Positions 17,995 through 27,209 of a stretch of DNA of 64,000 bases are shown here, piece by piece; within the stretch, counting starts at the first letter, position 1, and every line of letters starts with the position of its first letter. A program made the translations under genes and the position numbers. The notes under the pieces are model-generated. The model was not told the DNA's origin. It worked only from the letters and a program-made list of their open reading frames with translations, and ran no database searches. The stretch spans positions 1 to 64,000 of the forward strand of contig CAWELL010000001.1 in the NCBI GenBank assembly GCA_963809865.1. The letters are read 5' to 3'. This DNA is from CAVVDY01 sp963809865 (GTDB taxonomy: Bacteria; Acidobacteriota; Terriglobia; Terriglobales; Acidobacteriaceae).

Positions 17995-18067
17995 GTCGCC
18001 CTGAAGGGGCTCGTGGTTTATAAACTGCTTGCCTTCCCAACGCTTCCGCGTTGGGCTGGAATTGTCT
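17995..18067 (+). repeat. REP element 1 (family B, double hairpin)
   Basis: This bipartite element has a first hairpin GCCC-TGAA-GGGGC preceded by TGTC, and, about 30 bases on, a second hairpin CCCAACGC-TTCC-GCGTTGGG followed by CTGGAATTGTC. The same two hairpins recur in REP elements 2 to 5. It lies in the 587-base gap 17755-18341, whose remainder shows no gene. Confidence 0.9.
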
Positions 18068-18210
18068 TTTATCTTTACCTCGGAAGTAGTGCACCCAGAG
18101 AGGTTCACAGATGGAGGGTCATTCGCAAGCGCGATACGGGGAGTGTGGGCCGCTCGCCAACGATTTTAAATCTGATGGCAAACACTTGCGCTTCGATAGC
18201 GGAGCAGAAA

Positions 18211-18285
18211 ACAATTCCAGCCCAGTGCGGAAGCACTGGGTAAGGGTGCCCTTTACCAGACCACGAGCCCCTTCAGGGGCGGCAC
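18211..18285 (-). repeat. REP element 2 (family B), inverted
   Basis: This is the reverse complement of REP 1 with a changed but still paired stem (CCCAGTGC-GGAA-GCACTGGG), then a GCCCC-TTCA-GGGGC hairpin. With REP 1 it forms an inverted pair 144 bases apart, just upstream of the RAYT gene. Confidence 0.9.
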
Positions 18286-18341
18286 ACTTGGAGGTGTCCA
18301 TTATCACAGCCTCAGCCCGCGACGCGCGCTAGCGTGTATGC

Positions 18342-18809
18342 ATGTCCCACCGCTTCTGCCTCTCTCTCTTCCACATCGTTTTCAGCACCAAGCAACGCCG
18401 GAGCTACATTCCGAAATCATCCTTGGAAAACACGTGGGCTTACGTCGCCGGGATTGCCCGGAATCATCAGATGCGCGTGTTTGCGGTAGGCGGCACGCAG
18501 AACCACATTCATGCCCTCGTCGATCTACCTCCGGAGCCGGCTTTGGCGGATGCAGTGCGCACCCTGAAGTGCAACTCAAGCCGATGGATGCGTGACTCGG
18601 TGCGCCTCTTTCAATGGCAGCAAGGATACGGAGCATTCAGCGTTAGTCCCTCGCAGTTAGGCCGAGTCGTCAATTACGTTTCGCACCAGGCACAACACCA
18701 TGCGCGATATTCGTTCGAGGAGGAGCTTCGGGCGATGCTGAAGGCGGCAGGAATGAACGGGCGATTCGACGACGATCGTGTCGCCCCTGACGGGGCTCCT
18801 GCTTCATAG
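18342..18809 (+). CDS. REP-associated tyrosine transposase (RAYT, IS200-like Y1)
   Basis: This 155-residue single-domain Y1 HUH nuclease has the HUH motif in GGTQNHIHALVDL near residue 50 and the catalytic tyrosine in VVNYVSHQAQHHARY near residue 117. Such enzymes cut single-stranded DNA at REP hairpins and form 5'-phosphotyrosine links. It lies between REP 2 and REP 3, the expected arrangement for a RAYT and its cognate REPs. Its last codons (RVAPDGAPAS) are encoded by the first hairpin of REP 3. An ATG two codons out of frame at 18338 is not used. No second transposon gene or TnpB is present. Confidence 0.92.
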   Translation: MSHRFCLSLFHIVFSTKQRRSYIPKSSLENTWAYVAGIARNHQMRVFAVGGTQNHIHALVDLPPEPALADAVRTLKCNSSRWMRDSVRLFQWQQGYGAFSVSPSQLGRVVNYVSHQAQHHARYSFEEELRAMLKAAGMNGRFDDDRVAPDGAPAS

Positions 18810-18852
18810 GGAATCGGTATTCCCAACGCTTCCGCGTTGGGCTGGAATTGTC
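18779..18852 (+). repeat. REP element 3 (family B), overlapping the RAYT stop
   Basis: TGTC followed by GCCCC-TGAC-GGGGC, then CCCAACGC-TTCC-GCGTTGGG and CTGGAATTGTC, in the same orientation as REP 1. The first hairpin lies inside the RAYT coding sequence and the RAYT stop (18807-18809) falls in the linker between hairpins. Confidence 0.92.
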
Positions 18853-18880
18853 ACCGGAAGTACAGTTTCCAAGCTCCCCT

Positions 18881-19027
18881 CCCACCGCGGAAGCGGTGGG
18901 CTTTCTTATGTTACGGCCATGGCGCGACGGAATGTGCCCTGTCGTTCTTCGGTGAATCTCAATTGGAGGCTCACTGGTTGCGCAAGCAAACTACAGGTTC
19001 CTCGCTGCGCTCCGCTCGGGATGACAC
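18881..19027 (+). repeat. Second REP type (CCCACCGC hairpin) and a family A copy
   Basis: The hairpin CCCACCGC-GGAA-GCGGTGGG at 18881-18900 is followed by CTTTCTTATGTT and a GGCC/GGCGC stretch to 18930. A near-identical element lies at 23926-23970. It has the REP hairpin shape but a different tail, so it may be served by another RAYT. A family A copy (reverse, CGAGC type) follows at 18985-19027. Together with REP 3 these fill the 293-base gap 18810-19102. Confidence 0.82.
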
Positions 19028-19047
19028 ACCTGAAACCTTTCGCTGAT

Positions 19048-19080
19048 AAATAAAACAGGGCGACCTTTGCGGCCGCCCTT
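19048..19080 (-). terminator. Rho-independent terminator of the first Asp-box gene
   Basis: On the minus strand a GGGCGGC/GTCGCCC-type stem is followed by GTTTTATTT. It lies about 25 bases after the stop codon at 19103. Confidence 0.85.
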
Positions 19081-19102
19081 AAGCTTGTAGCTTGGTTAAG
19101 AC

Positions 19103-20676
19103 TTACTGCTCGGGTACGGTGGCGAAGTTCACGTCCTGAACCGCGACGCCATTCACGCTGCGACGTCCGTCGGTCCAGGTGATGTAAGCATTGCTGCCCT
19201 GCGCGGTGTTGTAGTCGTAATCACCGGCGTAGCAGCTCTGCACCGTGCCGTCCAACTGAGCCGGCTGCGGGCTAAGCGAGCTGGTCACTACGTAATCCGA
19301 AGCCTGCCAGGTCACGCCGTTGTCGGCCGACTGGACGAGCGTAGCGGTTGTAGCTGCAGCCTATATCGGTGTAGGTATTGCAGGCGGTGCTGGCCTGACG
19401 GCGGTCATACCAGGAGGCAGTCAGCTTGCCGGCAGGGTTGACGGACAGCGTACGGCATCCACTGTGAGTGATACTGAACGCCCGGGGTATCGGTGTTCAG
19501 CAGCAGCGGAGTGCTCCAGGTGGCGCCGTTGTCGGTGGAACGGGTGTAGAAGATGTCGCCGGTGTCGGAGCCCTGTCCGTGAGCGGCGTACACGTAGTGA
19601 ACGACGTTGTTGGGACCGACCGCCGGCTCACCCCAGCCCATATGCCGAATGATGGGATTCATCTTGGCAAAGTAGCGTCGGCAAGTGCCATCGCCCGGAG
19701 GGGTAAAGCGCGCGCCCACGAGAATCTGGGTCCAGCTGGCGCCGCCGTTGGTGGAACGCCACATGACGTTCTGGCGAGTGGCGAGGCCGCCGCCGCCTTC
19801 ATCCATGCTGGCGATAAATATGGGGTTGTAGCCGACCAGGGCGGAGCGGTTGGCGGTGGGACTGACCTGAGCGCCGGTGATTTGGACGTCGCGATAGAAG
19901 GTGCTGCTGTTGGAAACGGTTACGGTCGTCCAGTTGACGCCGTCGTCGGAGTAAACCACCTGCAAGGCACCGTTGCCGATTTCATAGTTGCCGAAGGAGG
20001 AGTACATGCGTCCGTAACCGGCGCTGGTGGGATCGTTGTCGACCCAGAACGACTCGCGATCGTCAGAGCCGCCGTTGTGCGCGCAGGAGCCAACGCTCCA
20101 GTTGATGCCGTCGGGCGAGGTCCACAGGCCGATACCCTGGCCGCCGCAACCAGTTGCCAGATCGCCGGCAAACCACTTATTCAGCTTGCGGTTAAAGACG
20201 ACGATGGGATCGCCATAGTTGGTGCCATGCCCGGTAGCGAAGGGCGGAGGAGTAATCTCGGTAAAAGTTACACCGCCATCGGTTGAGTACGAAGTTCCCG
20301 AATAATCACTTCCGTTTCCAAAGTACTCGTCGTTGTAGTTCACGACTATGGTCTGGCCGTCGGGACTAGCCCACACCATACTTTCGCTCTTGGTGCAGCT
20401 GGTCTGGCTGCTGCAGCTGCGATTGCTGACCAGCACGTTGGGCGGTTGTGGGTAGTTATCTTCGGCTTCGGCGTCAGCTTTCGCGCCCCCGCCCTGTACG
20501 ATGCCGCACTCGATCAAGGTCAGACCGGCGCGCTGGTTGTCCTGCTGGAGAAGGCGTAATGCGTTAACTTGTGAGCAATCGAGCCCGGTCGAGGTCAGCT
20601 GCGCCATCGCCGGCACGGCAAAGACACAGAGGGCCAGGGTAAGCAGGCAAATTCCAAACCTACGGCAGTGTTTCAT
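19103..20676 (-). CDS. Secreted Asp-box beta-propeller protein (sialidase fold), paralogue 1, frame broken twice
   Basis: After correction this is a 523-residue secreted protein with a signal peptide ending AMAQ. At least five Asp boxes (S-x-D/N-x-G-x-T-W type) are visible, for example STDGGVTF, SPDGINW, SDDGVNW, STNGGASW and STDNGATW, so it folds as a sialidase-like propeller. I see no convincing sialidase catalytic set, so a binding or other glycoside role is open. Compared with its neighbour, extra bases lie near 19452 and 19340. Removing them restores LSVNPAGKLTASWYDRR and VQSADNGVTW. The start at 20676 follows GGAGG. It ends GSNAYITWTDGRRSVNGV like the paralogue. Confidence 0.8.
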
Positions 20677-20839
20677 AGTCCACTCCTCCATTCGTTCTTC
20701 ATTGTTGCTTTGAGTCGTTGCTTAAGATCCGCGACTTTACTGCTTCCGCTTCCCGCTTGGAGAAAACGGTACTGTTGGTTGAAATCGATCAGCAAGCTGC
20801 AAATTCGAGTCTGTCTTCGGCACATCCTGCGACAAGAGC

Positions 20840-20867
20840 GAAACAAGGGCAGCCTCACGGCTGCCCT
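20840..20867 (-). terminator. Rho-independent terminator of the second Asp-box gene
   Basis: A perfect 9-bp stem, AGGGCAGCC with GGCTGCCCT around a TCAC loop (20846-20867), is followed on the minus strand by TTGTTT. It lies about 30 bases after the stop at 20896. Confidence 0.88.
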
Positions 20868-20895
20868 ACTAAGTAATTCAGGGTGAATTCCAGAC

Positions 20896-22445
20896 CTAGT
20901 CCTCAGGTACGACGGCCAGGTTGACGTCCTGCACTTGGACTCCGCCCACATTGCGGCGGCCATCGGTCCAGGTGACGTAGGCGTTGCTGCCTGAGGCAGT
21001 GCTGTAGTCGTAGTCACCGGCGTAGCAGCTTACGATATTGCCGTTATCCTGAGCCGGTTCGTTGATGAGCGAGCTGCTGATCACAAAGTCGCTGGTCCAG
21101 GTTACGCCGTTGTCAGGCGACTGGATGGCGTAGCGGTTGTAGTCGCAACCGGGATCGGTAACCGAGTTGCAAGCCGTGCTGGCCTGACGCCGGTCATACC
21201 AGGAGACAGTAACTTTACCTCCAGGGGTTACCGAGAGGTTCGGCATCCACTGGGTGTGGTACTGCTGATCGGGATCGGTGTTCAGTTTGATTGGGGTGCT
21301 CCAGGTGGTGCCATTGTCGGTGGAGCGGGTGTAGAAGATGTCGCCATGGTCGCTGTTGGTTCCGGCGCCGGCGTACGTATAGTGGACGGTGTTGTTAGGA
21401 CCAACTCCCGGCTCGCCCCATCCCATGTGCCGCCAGATGGGGTTGACCTGCTCGAAGTAGGAGTTGCTGGAGCAAACCCCGTCTCCGGGCGGGGCGAATG
21501 GCGCACCCATGGTTATCATCGTCCAAGTCGCGCCGCCGTTGTTGGAGCGGAACATGAGGTTTATGCGGTTCGCGCCGCCGCCGCCACCCTCGTTCATGCT
21601 GGCGACGAACACGGAGTCATATCCGTTCAGAGCTGCGCGATTTGCGCTTGGGCTGACCTGCGCGCCCGTGATCTGCACGTCGCGATAGAAGGTGCTGGAA
21701 AGCGGCACGGTCGTCCAAGCTGGTGCCGTTATCTGAGTAAGACGACCTCCAAGGCGCCGTTATCCAGGTTGAAGTTGTTGAAAGAGACATACATGCGGCC
21801 ATAGCCGAGGCTGGTAGGATCGTTGTCCACCCACATCGACGGGCGGTCGTCGTTGCTGCCGTTGTGAGCGCAACCGCTGACCGTCCAGTTGATGCCGTCC
21901 GGCGAGCTCCACAGGCCGATGCCAAAGCTGCCGCAGCCGGTGGCCAAGTCGCCAACAAACCACAGACCCAGTTTCTTGTTGTAGACGGTGAGCGGATCGC
22001 CGTAATTGGTGCCATGCCCGGTGCACAGCGGAGACGGCGTGGTTTGGGTGAAGGTATTGCCGCCATCGGTAGAGTACGAGATACCGTCATAGCAGCTGCC
22101 GCCGGTATTATCGTTGTAGTTCACAACCACGGTCTGGCCGTTTTCTGCCACCATGTTTTCGCTCTTGGTGCAGGTGCTCGAAGAAGTGCACGAGCGGTTG
22201 CTGACCAGAATATTCGGGGGCTGCGGGACGTTGACGTCGCTACCGCCCAAGGGCTCTCCGCCCTGGACGATGCCGCAATCGATCAAGGTCTTGCCGGCAC
22301 GCAGGTTTTCCTGGTGAAGAAGGTGTAATGCGCTAATCTGTGAGCAATCGATGCCCGTCGAGGTCATCTGCGCCATGGCCGGAACGGCCACGACACATAC
22401 GGCCAGGGCGAACATGCAAATCGCCAGCCTGCTGCGGTAATTCAT
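20896..22445 (-). CDS. Secreted Asp-box beta-propeller protein (sialidase fold), paralogue 2, frame broken twice
   Basis: This paralogue of the preceding protein is 515 residues after correction, with signal peptide ending AMAQ and Asp boxes STDGGNTF, SPDGINW, SDNGTSW, SNNGGATW and STDNGTTW. Two extra T bases close together, near 21739 and 21720, break the frame; removing them gives VVYSDNGTSWTTVPLSSTF, matching the paralogue. A GAGGAG site precedes the ATG. The two genes share strand, order of motifs and terminator style, so they arose by tandem duplication. The ligand is unknown. Confidence 0.8.
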
Positions 22446-22502
22446 AGTTTCGCTCCTCTTGTCTTCCTACCTCTTGCTGCTTGCTGAATGGTTCCTTGCC
22501 TT

Positions 22503-23453
22503 TTACTTCTGTTGGGCCCGCTTCTCATCGGAAGGACTGGGAACCGAGCTTGTTGCCGCCGACGCGGGGCCGGCGAAATACTGATCGTCCAACCAGACTC
22601 CGGTCTTCTTCTTCAGGGCGTCCATCTCCTCGCGGAGCTTCTTGCCTTGGAGCTTCTTCTCAATTTCCGGCGTCGCCTGTGCCAGGGTGAGCCGGCGCTT
22701 CTTCACAACTTCAAACAGGATCAGCGAGTCGGGGGTGTCCGCCACCTGCGACCACTCGCCGGGTTTCATATCGAACGCCTGCTTCATCACGCTGGGCAGG
22801 TCGTCACGCCGGAAGGTCAGGGGCTCGGCATCGAGCGCGTCCTTGGTGTCTTTGATCAGCGCTTTCGCGTCGCCACCGCTAGCCAGCGCCTTGCGGATCG
22901 CATCGGCACGCTGCTTGGCCTCGGCCGCAGGCACACCATGGCCATTGGTGTGATCGCTTTGCTTGAAGATGAATACCCGGCGAATGGAAACCGTGTCGAA
23001 GTCATCCAGGTTCGCGTTGTAGTAATCGCCGACCTGCTGCGGGGTAGGCTTGGCCTTGTCCTGCAGTTCGTTGTACTCGGCGTTGGAGAGAATCTGGATG
23101 CGATTCATCTCCAGCTCGCGCGCCACTTCGGGCTTCTTGTTGAGTCCCTGGGCTTCCGCTTCTTTCGCCAGCATCACACCACCGGCGAAGTTCTCAGCCG
23201 TAGTTTTCTTCTTGGGTACGGGAGCGCCTGCCTGGTCTTTCAGGAAGTCGCCGTACATCTCTTCAAATTGTTTCTGGGTAAATTGCGTGTCCCCGATTTT
23301 CATGACCACGCGTTGATCGGGCGGAAGATTGCTGTTGGAACTATCAGGGGTTGAAGCAGCGGTAGCGCCGGCCGCTGTGGTGGAAGACTGCTGCGCCCAG
23401 CAAAAGCTGCTCGCAAGCAGAATAATAAGAATGAAACTTGGGACCCGATACAT
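22503..23453 (-). CDS. Peptidyl-prolyl cis-trans isomerase, SurA/parvulin type
   Basis: This 316-residue exported protein has a signal peptide ending CWAQ and a Ser/Thr/Ala-rich linker. A SurA-like N-terminal helical region (VVMKIGDTQFTQKQFEEMY, then MLAKEAEAQGLNKKPEVAREL) leads to a parvulin rotamase domain from VSIRRVFIFKQ to PDSLILFEVVKKR. It would assist folding of exported proteins in the periplasm. ATG at 23453 is chosen because AAAGGA lies just upstream and the signal peptide starts there. It precedes the Asp-box genes on the same strand, 57 bases away, and could be co-transcribed with them. Confidence 0.85.
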   Translation of the reverse strand: MYRVPSFILIILLASSFCWAQQSSTTAAGATAASTPDSSNSNLPPDQRVVMKIGDTQFTQKQFEEMYGDFLKDQAGAPVPKKKTTAENFAGGVMLAKEAEAQGLNKKPEVARELEMNRIQILSNAEYNELQDKAKPTPQQVGDYYNANLDDFDTVSIRRVFIFKQSDHTNGHGVPAAEAKQRADAIRKALASGGDAKALIKDTKDALDAEPLTFRRDDLPSVMKQAFDMKPGEWSQVADTPDSLILFEVVKKRRLTLAQATPEIEKKLQGKKLREEMDALKKKTGVWLDDQYFAGPASAATSSVPSPSDEKRAQQK

Positions 23454-24084
23454 TGAATTCCTTTGGCATGCAGCCACACGCTCGCGAGAGACCAAGCGCG
23501 CAGGCAGCAGTTGAGTGGGCTTACAGTTCAGGAGTATACGCTTGGACTCCCAACGGCATGGAAAGTACTATGGCGCTAGTACGGCCAAAATTATCGACTC
23601 TGCATGGGCGGAAAGCAAGTCATTTTTTGTCACTTCTGACCGGCGAGCGCCCACCCAAGTCTGGTATTCATCACTCTGTGGCTTAAGGGGTTAGCATGCC
23701 CAGCGACAGGAGGGCCACTGCGACCAACGTGGTGCGCGGTCACTTTGGTAGACCGAGTTCGAGGCGCCCGGTAGTACGACTGGTTGTTTAGGCTGAATAG
23801 CAATGTGGAGAATCGGTTGGCTCTTGCTCGCCACGCCTGTGGTTAGGGGCTTCAGCCGCTCGCGGTTCGTCTTCGGCTAGGTCGTTATGCCGTGCCCGGG
23901 GCACTCGGAACTTACTCTTCGCTTTCCCACCGCTGAAGCGGTGGGCTTTCTTATGTTGCGCCCAAGGCGCAAAACGGCTCCGGCGCTCGTCGCTGTATGC
24001 AAACTGCGGGTCCCCGGCTCCGCTGCGCTTCTTTCGGGATGACCCTTGGTGTGGCGAGCTAACGGCTGGTAGCTGGCAGCTACT
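23454..24084 (+). other. 631-base gene-free region with a REP-type hairpin and a family A copy
   Basis: I find no gene, tRNA or recognisable structured RNA here. It holds the second-type REP at 23926-23970 (CCCACCGC-TGAA-GCGGTGGG, then CTTTCTTATGTT), a family A copy at 23998-24043, and a GGCTGGTAGCTGGCAGC low-complexity run at 24063-24080 beside the efflux gene stop. Base composition at 23550-23900 is less GC-rich than the genes. Confidence 0.6.
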
Positions 24085-25703
24085 CTAATGCGCCGACATG
24101 ACCTCGGCGCCGGGCTTCGGCTTCTTCAGGAAGAAGGGCAGCGGAATGAGGCAGGCGACGATCAGCGACACCACCCAAAAGGCGTTGACATACGAAAGCA
24201 GCGCGGCCTGCTGCTCGATGACACCCATAACTTGCGCATAGGCTTGCTGTAGCGCCAGCGCCGGTCCGGATCCGGCGTGCGCCATGTTGGCCGCCGAGCC
24301 GTTCAGCATGCTCTGCAACTGAGGATTGGCGCTGGTAGCGTGCGCCACCAGATTGGTCTGGTGAACCTGGCTCTGGCGCGCCAGGAACGTGGTAAGCATG
24401 GAAATGCCGACACTCCCGCCCAGGTTGCGAACGAAATTGCTGATGCCTGAAACCTGGTTGTTCTTTTCCAGCGGCACGCCCACGTAGCTAAGAATGCTGA
24501 TGGGGATAAAGACGAAGGCCAGGCCCGACATCTGGTACATGCGCCAGAAAATGATGGTGCGGAAATCGACAGCCAGGTTCAAATTGGTAAGGTGATGCAG
24601 CGCGATGGCCGTGATGCCAAAGCCGAAAGCAATCATGTAACGCGGATCGATTTTGGTGGATAGGATGCCGGCAATGGGAAATAACAGCATCAGCATAAAG
24701 CCCGCCGGCGACAAGCACTTCTCCGGCTTTTTGTGCGGTGTAGCCCATTAACGACTGAAGAAACTGCGGGATCAGCACCGTAGTCCCGAACAGCACGCAT
24801 CCCAGCACGAAGTGGAACAGAACCGTCGCTGCGAAATTGCGATTCTTCAGCAGCCTCAGTTCGAGAATCGGGTGAGGGGTTCGCCATTCGTGAATCACCA
24901 GCCATACCAGCGCGACCACGGCGATCACTGCAAAGCTGGTAATGAAGTTCGAGCCGAACCAGTCGTCCTGCTGGCCTTTATCGAGGATTACCTGCAAGGC
25001 GCCAATGCCCAGCACGATCAGCGACAGGCCGATGTAGTCGACCTTCATGGCGGCGCTCTTGAAGCGCTTGAGCCACGGCGGATCTTCGACCACGGTCGAG
25101 GTCAGGAAGAGCGAAAGTATTCCCACGGGCACATTGATAAAGAAAATCCAGCGCCAATCGTAGTTGTCGGTGATCCATCCGCCGAGCGTGGGACCGATGG
25201 CCGGCGCAACCACGACCGCCATGCCGTACACCGAGAAGGCCAAGTCCGCGTTTTTCCGGAGGGAAGGTGTCGGCGAGAATTGCCTGCTCGCTGGGCCCCA
25301 TGCCTCCGCCACCCGCGCCTTGCAGAATGCGGAAGAAGATCAGCATCCCCAGCGACGGCGCAAATCCGCAGAGTACCGATGAGACAGTGAACAGCGCGAC
25401 GCAGGTCATATAGAAGCGCTTGCGTCCGATGACCGTGGTGAGCCAGCCCGACATGGGCAGCACGATCGCGTTGGAGACCAGATAGCTGGTGAGCACCCAA
25501 GTGGACTCGTCCTGGCTGGCGCTCAATCCGCCGGCGATATGGGGCAGCGCGACGTTGGCGATGGAGGTGTCGAGCACCTCCATGAACGTGGCCAGCGTGA
25601 CCGTGAGCGCGATGATCCACGGGTTGTAGCGCGGCTTCCAGTTGTGATCTGAGTGATTTTGTACTTCGGGCATGATCTGCTTTGCGTCTACTACGGGCCT
25701 CAA
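24085..25703 (-). CDS. MFS drug transporter, DHA2/EmrB-QacA family, frame broken twice
   Basis: Correcting extra bases near 25240 and 24715 gives a ~538-residue protein with 14 predicted membrane helices. DHA2 motifs are clear: LDTSIANVALPHIAGGL in helix 1, STWVLTSYLVSNAIVLPMSGWL in helix 2, FFRILQGAGGGGMGPSEQAIL in helix 4 and AIGPTLGGWITDNYDWRWIFFINVP (motif C and after). It exports drugs using the proton gradient, working with the HlyD-type adaptor and TolC-type channel encoded just upstream. An ATG at 25673 is an equally good start. It is the last gene of the efflux operon. Confidence 0.9.
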
Positions 25704-25720
25704 AGCCGTGGTTTCTGGCT

Positions 25721-25854
25721 CGGGTAGTGCGGGCCTTCAGGCCCGCGTTCCGCGACCTTGTCGCTTTTGGAGGAGCGCAATCCCGGCGGCTGCCGGGATT
25801 GCGCTCCCGATTTAGATTTCACGCTTTACGCGGCGCTGAAGCGCCGCACTACCC
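25721..25854 (+). repeat. Composite palindromic element (family D) between efflux genes
   Basis: Outer 11-base inverted repeats GGGTAGTGCGG (25722-25732) and CCGCACTACCC (25844-25854) enclose three hairpins. These are GCGGGCC-TTCA-GGCCCGC (25729-25746), a perfect 16-bp stem with a GGCT loop at 25772-25807, and GCGGCGC-TGAA-GCGCCGC (25830-25847). It lies in the 178-base gap between the emrA- and emrB-type genes and may lower expression of the latter. Confidence 0.9.
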
Positions 25855-25881
25855 ATTTCGATTCGCCGCCACGCACCCACC

Positions 25882-27178
25882 TCAGCGCACCTTCACGTCC
25901 GGCTCGACTGACATTCCGGGACGCAGCAGGCCGTCCTGGTTGAAGTCGGGCGAATCGTTGTGGTCGAAGTCGATGCGCACCGGAATACGCTGCACCACTT
26001 TGACGTAGTTTCCGGTGGCGTTCTCCGGAGGCAGCAAGCTGTACTTGGCTCCGGTGGCGCCGCCGATGCTGGTGACGTGACCGTTCCAGGTGCGGCCGCC
26101 ATAGGTATCAACCTTGATCTTCACTGGCTGGCCGGGCTGCATATAGGTGAGCTGGGTTTCTTTGAAGTTCGCTGTCACCCAAATGTCGCGTAGCGGAACG
26201 ATGGACATCAGGTCCTGCCCGGTTTGGACGTTTTGTCCTACATTGACCGACCGTTGACCAACGATCCCATCGACCGGAGCCTTGATGGTGGTGTACTGGA
26301 GATTGAGTTGCGCCTGATCCAGCGCCGATTTGTAGCGCTCAACCTGAGCTCCGGCGGACTTGGCCTTCGCCTGGGTAGCCGCTACCTGTTTGGGACTAAT
26401 CTGTGCGTTACGAATCTCGGCGTTGGCCTGGGTGATGTCGTGATTGCGCCTGCTGCACCTGTGCCTGAGCGGCCAACAGCGACGCCTGGCGCGCTTCTAC
26501 GGTTGCGTTTGCGCCGGTGGCCGCAGCGGTCGCGGCATCAAACTGCTGCTGCGAGATCTCGCGCTTGCCCAGCAACTGCTGATAGCGTTCCACATCAAGG
26601 TTCAGCTTCTTGGCATTGGCTTGCGCCTCGACCACCTGGGCCGCGGCCGCGTTCACCTGTTTCTGCGCCGCCGCCAGGCCGGCCTTGGCGTTTTCCATAT
26701 CGGCCTCGGCGGAACGAATCTGCTGCACCGACCCCACGCTCGAAACCGGCACTCCGTATTCAGCCGCCTGCGCATTGGCCTGGGAATCGGCATAATCAGC
26801 CTGGGCACGCTCGAGCGCGACCTGATAGTCCGTGGGATCGAGCTGTACCAGCACATCGCCCTTGTGAACAACCTGCCCATCGTCGAAGTTGACCTTCACC
26901 ACGTGCCCGCTGACCCGCGCGCTGATGGGATAAATGTGTCCATCGATCTGCGCGTCGTCGGTGTTCTCCCAGTGCCGGCTCTCCCACCAGAACCAGCCAA
27001 CTAGCAGGACAGCGACGATCGCCACCAGAAACACGATGGGCTTGGCGGCAGGGTTGCGCTGGAAAAAGCTGCGCCGATCTTCGCGAGGCTGCGCATCGGG
27101 ATCGTGGCGCTCACCCTGAGGCTCGGCGTTGTTGTGCTGCTGTTCGGTTTGGTTCGGCTCAGTGGTCGTCGGACTCAT
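25882..27178 (-). CDS. HlyD/EmrA-type efflux adaptor, frame broken once
   Basis: This is 431 residues after removing one extra base near 26447. Domains in order are a charged cytoplasmic N-terminus, one transmembrane helix (VFLVAIVAVLLVGWFWW near residue 50), a first half-lipoyl segment (DGHIYPISARVSGHVVKVNF), a long coiled-coil hairpin (residues ~105-285), the second lipoyl half (TTIKAPVDGIVGQRSVNVGQ) and a beta-barrel domain (DIWVTANFKETQL). It bridges the inner-membrane pump and the outer-membrane channel. It begins 31 bases after the TolC-type gene. Confidence 0.92.
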
Positions 27179-27209
27179 CGGCTCACCTGTTGCTTATTTT
27201 CTGGTTTTT

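Noticed and set aside
19405..20676. Truncated Asp-box protein ending DCLLV at 19405
   Set aside because: The ending is a frameshift product; the conserved C-terminal blades continue in another frame to 19103, as in the intact order of the paralogue.
22488..23354. Plus-strand open frame (288 codons) opposite the parvulin gene
   Set aside because: It mirrors the foldase codons on the other strand; no ribosome binding site or recognisable domain.
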